Position numbers and translations under genes: made by a program. Under the pieces are notes generated by a model. That model had not been told where the DNA came from and did not search any database. It worked only from the letters and a program-made list of their open reading frames with translations. This document shows, in pieces, positions 59,295-64,000 of a DNA stretch of 64,000 nucleotides. Every line of letters starts with the position of its first letter. The stretch's first letter is position 1. The stretch comes from Parvibaculum sp. (GTDB taxonomy: Bacteria; Pseudomonadota; Alphaproteobacteria; Parvibaculales; Parvibaculaceae): assembly GCA_019635955.1 (NCBI GenBank), contig JAHBYL010000001.1, positions 80,091 to 144,090 of the forward strand, read 5' to 3'.

Positions 59295-60986
59295 TTAGGG
59301 GGTCACGGGCGGATTCGCAATCTCGCCGCTGGCCGTGCGCCGGGCGGCAAGCGCCTCCAGCCAGGCCCGGATATCGACCTCGGGGCCCTCTTCCACGCCC
59401 CGGCCGGTGCGCAGGCCCCAGGGCCCGCGCTCGAGGTCATCCATCGTGTAGCCCATATCGACGTCATAGGTGCGGTCGATCTGGTTCCGCAGGAAGCGCT
59501 GCGCCTCGTACCAGCGGGTCTTCACCGCGCCGTCGCGGCAGGTCGAAAGTTCCTCGCCTTTGGCGCCCCAGCGGCGCTCGACGCATTGATAGGGGTCGAA
59601 GGAGAGGTCGTAGGCGCGGCGGATAATCTCATCGATGGAGAGCTTCACCGTCTGACCGGCGGAGTTCACATAGGAGATGCTGCAGGCGGCATTCTGCTCC
59701 CACCAGGCGGCGAGCAGATCGCCCGGCAGGTCGTCGCCTTCATAGTTCAGGCGCGGCGCGTCGACCGCGTCCATCTTGATGAATTCGACGACGAGATCGT
59801 ACATCTCCTTGAAAGCGGTCTTGAGGCGGGCGTCGCGCGACGGCGTCGAGTAAAGTTCCCACACACCATGCGTGCCGTAGATATTGTCCGGCAGGCGATG
59901 CGGCGGGTCCATGTTCTGGATGCCGCGGGTGATGGAAATCTCCACCGCCTGCTTGCGCGAGCGGATGTCGAAGCAGACGGACTGCATCATGGCGCGCAGT
60001 TCCTCGACCGGACGGTATTCGAGTTCGCCGGCGGAGAGGCGTGAGCGGAGATAGGTATAGAAGTCCAGGTTCTCGCCGTTGTGGACCCATGACGAGGAGG
60101 CCCAGCGGACCGGGTCGCCGGGCGGGCTGCCTTGATACTGCTCCAGCGAAAAGTCCTCTATCTCATCATTGGAGGCGGCGACGATGCGGCCGCCGACCAG
60201 CGCGCCGTTCGAGGCGCGCGTGGCGCCGACGACTTCGATGGGGCGGAACTTCTGGAAGATCGAGCCGAGCTCGGGGCCGGTGCGCAGGAACTCCTTGCCG
60301 AGATGCGAGCGGCTCAGGGAATGATCCGGATGCGAGGAGAAGATGAGGATGCGGCCGCCCGACTCGACACGCCAGACGAGCGAGGCGTGGCCGTTCACGT
60401 CATAGGTGATGGTGCCGGGGACGATCGCATCGCGGGTGAGGCGCGGCGAATAGGTATCGGCGAACATCACCGGATCGTCCGTCATTGAGTGGCGGCGGAA
60501 CATGGCGGTGGAGACGACATTGACGAGTGTGTGCAGCACCGGGATGGCAGGGACACCATTTGCTGTGCGCGGCACTGAATCGCGCGCGACGATGACATTA
60601 CCGTAGGGCGAGTAGCGGATGTCGCCCTTCTCACCATCGGCGGCGCGCATGGCCGACTGCCAGGCGAAAGGCAAGCCGTTCTTCCAGGCGAAATAGGCGC
60701 GCAGCACATAGGGCATGTCGGCGCAATCGACATAGAAGCGGGTCTTGGGATCGGTGTGGCGGTAGGGATTGGCCGGGCTCTTGATGCATTCATCGAAGGT
60801 CCAGCAATCGGCGGCGCCAAGAGCGGCCACGAAATCCTGCCAGGCCTTTTCGTCGGAGGGTTCCCAGCGTTCCTTGGTGATGCGCCAGCGTGCGTCCTGC
60901 GCATGGGCAGCGCCCGACGCGCCGAGCATGACGGCGAGGAAAACGGAGGCGGCGACAAAAGCCGCCCGTCGCCAGCGAGAGATCAT
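59295..60986 (-). CDS. Secreted protein with possible papain-like Cys-His site
   Basis: This 563-residue protein has a signal peptide cut near residue 30 (GASGAAHAQDA). I do not recognise a named family. The N-terminal half carries Cys88 in VDCADMPYVLRAYFAWKNG, a helix start like those of papain-, NlpC- or transglutaminase-type hydrolases. His200 follows in DVNGHASLVWRV, on a predicted strand, then GGRILIFSSHPDHS. This spacing fits a thiol-hydrolase fold, but that is inference. The C-terminal half is rich in Trp, Tyr and charged residues. It follows proS downstream of the gene at 61078 on the minus strand. I chose the ATG at 60986. Confidence 0.8.
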   Translation of the reverse strand: MISRWRRAAFVAASVFLAVMLGASGAAHAQDARWRITKERWEPSDEKAWQDFVAALGAADCWTFDECIKSPANPYRHTDPKTRFYVDCADMPYVLRAYFAWKNGLPFAWQSAMRAADGEKGDIRYSPYGNVIVARDSVPRTANGVPAIPVLHTLVNVVSTAMFRRHSMTDDPVMFADTYSPRLTRDAIVPGTITYDVNGHASLVWRVESGGRILIFSSHPDHSLSRSHLGKEFLRTGPELGSIFQKFRPIEVVGATRASNGALVGGRIVAASNDEIEDFSLEQYQGSPPGDPVRWASSSWVHNGENLDFYTYLRSRLSAGELEYRPVEELRAMMQSVCFDIRSRKQAVEISITRGIQNMDPPHRLPDNIYGTHGVWELYSTPSRDARLKTAFKEMYDLVVEFIKMDAVDAPRLNYEGDDLPGDLLAAWWEQNAACSISYVNSAGQTVKLSIDEIIRRAYDLSFDPYQCVERRWGAKGEELSTCRDGAVKTRWYEAQRFLRNQIDRTYDVDMGYTMDDLERGPWGLRTGRGVEEGPEVDIRAWLEALAARRTASGEIANPPVTP

Positions 60987-61077
60987 GGATAACGCCCCTT
61001 GCCCATTCTGGGCCCAAACCCTCGGGAAGCCTGCTGGCGGGGGCACGGCCTGTCAATAAAAGCCGGTCAGGCGGCGG

Positions 61078-61506
61078 TCATTTGGACCCGGGCTGATGCA
61101 ATCTTGCACAGGCTTCGGCGAGCGCATGGTCGAGGCCGTTCACATTCTGCCCGTCCATGGTGACGCGGCCTGTCTTCATGTCGATGGCGATGCGGGCGAG
61201 GTTCAGGCGCGTGGCGGAGGTGAAGGCGGGGTTTCGGCGGACCAGCGGGTCCATGATGGCGTCGAACTCGTAAACGTCGCGGGTGCGGTATTCGAAGCCG
61301 CCGCCGACATCCGCCGGGGCGACGGCGCGGCCATCGGCGGCAACGCCCGGCACATAGTCCGCCCCGCCTGAAATATAGGGCGCGATGTGGCGGCAGTCCT
61401 TTTCGGAAATCTCGACGATACGCGGCGCCTCGCCGCCCGCGAGTTCCGCCTCAGCGGGCGCGGCGGCGAGAAGAAACACCAGAAGGGACAAGAGCCGTTT
61501 CATCAT
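61078..61506 (-). CDS. Small exported protein of unknown function
   Basis: This 142-residue protein has a clear signal peptide (KRLLSLLVFLLAAAPAEAEL). The mature part contains CRHIAPYISGGADYVPGVAADG and a conserved-looking end, LDHALAEACARLHQPG. Two cysteines remain in the mature chain. I do not recognise the family. It lies 91 bases upstream of the large secreted protein on the minus strand and is divergent from the permease gene. Confidence 0.72.
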   Translation of the reverse strand: MMKRLLSLLVFLLAAAPAEAELAGGEAPRIVEISEKDCRHIAPYISGGADYVPGVAADGRAVAPADVGGGFEYRTRDVYEFDAIMDPLVRRNPAFTSATRLNLARIAIDMKTGRVTMDGQNVNGLDHALAEACARLHQPGSK

Positions 61507-61579
61507 GCTTCCATCCTGCCCGCGGGGGCTTTAAGGAATTGTATAGGGGATTATAGCGGGAAGCGGGGGCAGCAAGAAC

Positions 61580-62890
61580 GTGAAGACCGACACTCAATCA
61601 CTCCTCGAACGCCTGTTCGCGCTCAAGGCGAACGGGACGACCGTCCGTACCGAGATATTGGCGGGGGTGACGACCTTCCTCACCATGGCCTATATCATTT
61701 TCGTGAACCCGGCGATCCTTGCGCAGGCGGGGATGGATTTCGGGGCCGTGTTCGTCGCGACCTGCCTCGCCGCGGCCATCGGCTCGCTCATCATGGGGCT
61801 CTATGCGAATTACCCCGTGGCGCTTGCGCCGGGGATGGGGCTCAACGCCTATTTCGCTTTCACGGTGGTGCCGCAATTCGGCGGCGACTGGCGGCTTGCG
61901 CTCGGTTGCGTCTTCGTGTCTGGCCTCGCCTTTCTCGCGCTGTCCATTTCGCCCTTGCGCGAGAAGCTCGTGAACGCCATTCCGCGCTCGCTGAAATTCG
62001 GCATCGGCGCGGGCATCGGCTTCTTTCTGGCGCTGATCGGGTTGCAGAATGCAGGGATCGTGGCGGATCATCCGGCGACGCTCGTCACGCTGGGCGATCT
62101 CGGCGCGCATGGCGCGCTTCTCGCCATGGCGGGGTTCGTGGTGCTGGTCGCGCTTTATTATCGGCGCGTGCCCGGCGCGATCATGCTGACCATTCTCGGG
62201 GTGACGGCAGCGGCGGTGCTGCTCGGCCTGCAGCCGCTACAGGGTGTGGTGGACGCGCCGCCCTCGCTCGCGCCGACATTCTTCGAGATGAACATACGGG
62301 GCGCCTTCGAGATGGGCTTCGTGACTATCGTCTTCGTGTTCCTGCTGGTCGACCTGCTCGATACGACGGGAACGCTGGTCAGCGTCGGCCAGCGCGCGGG
62401 CATGGTGGATGCGGAGGGCAAGCTGCCGCGACTGAGGAAGGCGATGGTGGCGGATTCGGCGGCGACGGCCATCGGCGCGGCGCTCGGCACTTCCACCACC
62501 ACAAGCTATATCGAGAGCACGGCGGGCATCGCGTCCGGCGGGCGCACGGGGCTCATGGCGGCGACGGCGGGGCTTCTGTTTCTCGCCGCTCTCGTGCTTG
62601 CGCCGCTGGCGGGGACCGTGCCGGCCTATGCCACCGCGCCCGCGCTCGTCTTCATCGCCTGCCTGATGGCGCGGGGACTTGCCGATCTTTCATGGGACGA
62701 TCTCACCGAAGCCGTGCCCGCCGTGGTGACGGCCATCGCCATTCCCCTCACCTATTCGATCGCCAGCGGCATCGGCCTCGGCATCATCGCCTATGCCGGG
62801 ATCAAGATCGCCGCCGGGCGCTGGCGCGACCTCAACTGGGCCGTCGGGATCATCGCTGTCGCCTTCGCCGTGAAGCTTGCCCTGCAATGA
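61580..62890 (+). CDS. NCS2/AzgA-family purine permease
   Basis: This 436-residue protein has 12-14 membrane segments and the AzgA-type signature region: TEILAGVTTFLTMAYIIFVNP near residue 25, then YPVALAPGMGLNAYFAF, and GTSTTTSYIESTAGIASGGR. AzgA proteins take up adenine, guanine or hypoxanthine by proton symport. The exact purine cannot be told. It starts on a divergent region shared with the small exported protein gene. Confidence 0.93.
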   Translation: MKTDTQSLLERLFALKANGTTVRTEILAGVTTFLTMAYIIFVNPAILAQAGMDFGAVFVATCLAAAIGSLIMGLYANYPVALAPGMGLNAYFAFTVVPQFGGDWRLALGCVFVSGLAFLALSISPLREKLVNAIPRSLKFGIGAGIGFFLALIGLQNAGIVADHPATLVTLGDLGAHGALLAMAGFVVLVALYYRRVPGAIMLTILGVTAAAVLLGLQPLQGVVDAPPSLAPTFFEMNIRGAFEMGFVTIVFVFLLVDLLDTTGTLVSVGQRAGMVDAEGKLPRLRKAMVADSAATAIGAALGTSTTTSYIESTAGIASGGRTGLMAATAGLLFLAALVLAPLAGTVPAYATAPALVFIACLMARGLADLSWDDLTEAVPAVVTAIAIPLTYSIASGIGLGIIAYAGIKIAAGRWRDLNWAVGIIAVAFAVKLALQ

Positions 62891-62978
62891 AACAAAAGGG
62901 CGCGCGGGTACATCCGTCATTTCATTGCGCCAGTGTGACCGGGCGCTTGCAAAAATTTCACGAAGCGCAAAAACCCGC

Positions 62979-63007
62979 GTGACATGTCGCCGCAGGCTGG
63001 CTATAGT
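62979..63007 (+). promoter_or_regulatory. Promoter of the candidate small RNA
   Basis: GTGACA, a 17-base spacer and TATAGT match a housekeeping promoter closely. Transcription would start near 63014. Confidence 0.7.
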
Positions 63008-63013
63008 CCCTTC

Positions 63014-63153
63014 CACAAAAAGGGAAAAGCGCTCAAGCGCAGCCCAAGTTTAGGGAGGGAACGCTGACTTCGACGATCCTCAAGGATCGCGGAGGCGCGA
63101 AATGAGGGAATACTAAAGCAGCAAGGCAGCGAAAGCTGACCTTGCTTTTTTTT
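63014..63153 (+). ncRNA. Candidate stand-alone small RNA (about 135-140 nt)
   Basis: The segment starts seven bases after a good -10 box and ends in a strong terminator: AGCAAGG-CAGC-GAAA-GCTG-A-CCTTGCT followed by eight T residues. Inside, hairpins GCGC-TCAA-GCGC and CGATCC-TCAA-GGATCG, each with a TCAA loop, are visible. The only frame is ATG-AGG-GAA-TAC-TAA at 63102-63116, preceded by GGAGG. The gene downstream is on the other strand, so this is not a leader of it. It does not look like 6S, SRP, tmRNA or RNase P RNA. The family is unknown. Confidence 0.65.
63120..63153 (+). terminator. Intrinsic terminator of the small RNA
   Basis: An 11-base-pair stem with one bulged A and a GAAA loop, followed by TTTTTTTT. 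One of the strongest terminators in the window. Confidence 0.9.
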
Positions 63154-63204
63154 GTGCTTTTTCCGGCTTGATTCACGGGCTTTTTGATCGCTGCGCGGGG
63201 CGCC

Positions 63205-63253
63205 CCCTCCCCGAACGAGCTCGCGCTCGTTCGACCCTCCCTCAAGGGGAGGG
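63205..63253. repeat. Nested palindromic intergenic repeat
   Basis: CCCTCCCC (63205-63212) and GGGGAGGG (63246-63253) enclose a second palindrome, GAACGAGC-TCGC-GCTCGTTC (63213-63232). Such nested GC palindromes are typical dispersed intergenic repeats in alphaproteobacterial genomes. Confidence 0.6.
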
Positions 63254-63288
63254 TTGTCCAGCCGGCGATAGCAGTGCCGGACGCTCCT

Positions 63289-63314
63289 GGATTGCTTCGC
63301 TTCGCTCGCAATGA
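63289..63314. repeat. ATTGC...GCAAT dispersed-repeat motif
   Basis: ATTGCTTCGCTTCGCTCGCAAT carries short inverted ends and the TTCGCT unit. The same motif is a frequent intergenic repeat in Rhizobiales-type genomes. It lies right after the nested palindrome and next to the DUF1467 stop. Confidence 0.5.
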
Positions 63315-63338
63315 CGGCGGGGTGCGAGGAGTCGTCTC

Positions 63339-63623
63339 CTAGCCGCTATAGCCGCTGCCGAAGTCGGGCATGAAGGGGATGTCTTCATAGGCGATGGGCT
63401 GGGCGACCTGGAGCCAGTAGATGAAGGCCCAGAGGACGGCGGCGATGATGGTGGTCGCCGCCATCTTCTTCAGGAGGGCCGGGCTGATGGGCGCGCCGGG
63501 CTCCGTTCCGGCCGGGATATCTTCGCCGCTCTCATGCTGCGAGCGGACACCCCAGGGCAGCACCGCAAAGAGGGTGAGCCACCAGACGATAAAGTAGATC
63601 GCCAGTCCGGATACGAGATCCAT
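63339..63623 (-). CDS. DUF1467 family membrane protein
   Basis: This 94-residue protein has two membrane helices, FIVWWLTLFAVLPWG after the N-terminus and ATTIIAAVLWAFIYWLQ later, with the DUF1467 signature PWGVRSQHESGEDIPAGTEPGAP between them. Function is unknown. In alphaproteobacteria it is often located between the methylmalonyl-CoA epimerase gene and proS, as here, which points to a conserved neighbourhood rather than a defined role. Confidence 0.9.
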   Translation of the reverse strand: MDLVSGLAIYFIVWWLTLFAVLPWGVRSQHESGEDIPAGTEPGAPISPALLKKMAATTIIAAVLWAFIYWLQVAQPIAYEDIPFMPDFGSGYSG

Positions 63624-63630
63624 CTGCGTC

Positions 63631-64000
63631 TCAGGCCTGCTCGAGTTCGACCAGCGTGCCGTTCAGATCCTTCGGATGCAGGAAGACGACCGGCTTGCCA
63701 TGGGCGCCGATCTTGGGCTTGCCGGTGCCGGTGATGGTGACGCCCTCATCGTTCATCTTCAGGCAGGCGGCTTCGATATCGTCCACCTCGATGCAGATGT
63801 GATGGATGCCGCCTTTCGGGTTCTTCACGAGGAAACCGGCGATCGGCGAATCCTCCCCGAGCGGCTCAAGCAGTTCGATCTTGGTATTGCCGAGATCGAC
63901 GAAGACGGTGGTCACGCCATGGTCCGGCTGGGGCACGGCGTCCGACACTTTTGCGTTGAACTTCTTGCGGTAAGTCTCCGCCGCAGCTTTGATATCCGGC
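63631..64000 (-). CDS. mce: Methylmalonyl-CoA epimerase, N-terminus outside the window
   Basis: This VOC-superfamily enzyme swaps the configuration of methylmalonyl-CoA in propionate metabolism. Its frame is open to the last base of the window, so about 20 N-terminal residues are missing; an internal GTG at 63948 is not the start. Visible parts include HGVTTVFVDLGNTKIELLEP, the metal His in GIHHICIEVDDI, and the C-terminal Glu in LNGTLVELEQA. The DUF1467 gene follows with a 7-base gap. Confidence 0.92.
   Translation of the reverse strand, partial: PDIKAAAETYRKKFNAKVSDAVPQPDHGVTTVFVDLGNTKIELLEPLGEDSPIAGFLVKNPKGGIHHICIEVDDIEAACLKMNDEGVTITGTGKPKIGAHGKPVVFLHPKDLNGTLVELEQA

Larger units (their letters stand above)
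62891..63338. other. Intergenic region with small RNA and repeats
   Basis: About 450 bases lie between the permease gene and the DUF1467 gene. It holds a promoter, a likely small RNA with terminator, and a set of palindromic repeats, listed separately. No protein gene is convincing in it. Confidence 0.6.

Noticed and set aside
63102..63116. Four-codon frame ATG-AGG-GAA-TAC-TAA as a gene
   Set aside because: Too short to support as a protein; noted only as part of the small RNA.

Overview
This window reads as chromosomal DNA of a GC-rich alphaproteobacterium of the Hyphomicrobiales (Rhizobiales) type. The evidence is gene order (dnaE-rpsB-tsf-pyrH-frr-uppS-cdsA-dxr-rseP-bamA-skp-lpxD-fabZ-lpxA-lpxI-lpxB, then gltA-gltX-comEC-lexA-moeA-moaC-trpC-trpD), the alphaproteobacterial LexA box (GAAC-N7-GAAC), a short editing-less ProS, a PAS_5 protein, and a DUF1467 protein next to methylmalonyl-CoA epimerase. 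The accessory left end resembles hydrocarbon or surfactant degraders such as Parvibaculum; that genus guess is inference only.

Positions 1-13.7 kb are accessory and catabolic: a truncated SDR reductase, aldehyde dehydrogenase, amidase, MFS transporter, a DUF1329/DUF1302 envelope pair, a class III aminotransferase, a LuxR-type regulator, a Rieske oxygenase, a TetR regulator and a PhyH-type dioxygenase. Together they suggest uptake and oxidation of a hydrophobic, amide- or amine-bearing compound, but the substrate cannot be read from sequence.

Positions 13.7-19.2 kb, on the minus strand, hold kdsA, pyrG, secG, two small conserved proteins, cspA with a long leader, a PAS_5 protein and tpiA. Positions 19.2-34.6 kb, mostly plus, hold a possible leader or ncRNA, a small membrane-protein gene broken by an early stop, ppiD, trpE, an antisense FAD monooxygenase broken by a TAG, trpG, trpD, trpC, a GNAT gene, moaC, moeA, SOS-regulated lexA, comEC (minus) and gltX; gltA follows. 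Positions 36-51 kb form one long minus-strand block for lipid A, outer-membrane assembly, isoprenoid/phospholipid synthesis and translation.

Positions 51-64 kb hold dnaE, a previously easy-to-miss 45-aa membrane protein under a LexA-box promoter, a DUF411 protein, a Lol exporter pair, proS, a large secreted protein with a possible Cys-His hydrolase site, a small secreted protein, a purine permease, a probable stand-alone small RNA with promoter and terminator, palindromic repeats, a DUF1467 protein and a truncated methylmalonyl-CoA epimerase gene.

The most interesting items are the SOS-controlled 45-aa membrane protein (54942-55149), the orphan small RNA (62979-63153), the two stop-interrupted genes, and the secreted protein with the Cys88/His200 pair. 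I saw no tRNA, rRNA, CRISPR array, insertion sequence or phage genes.
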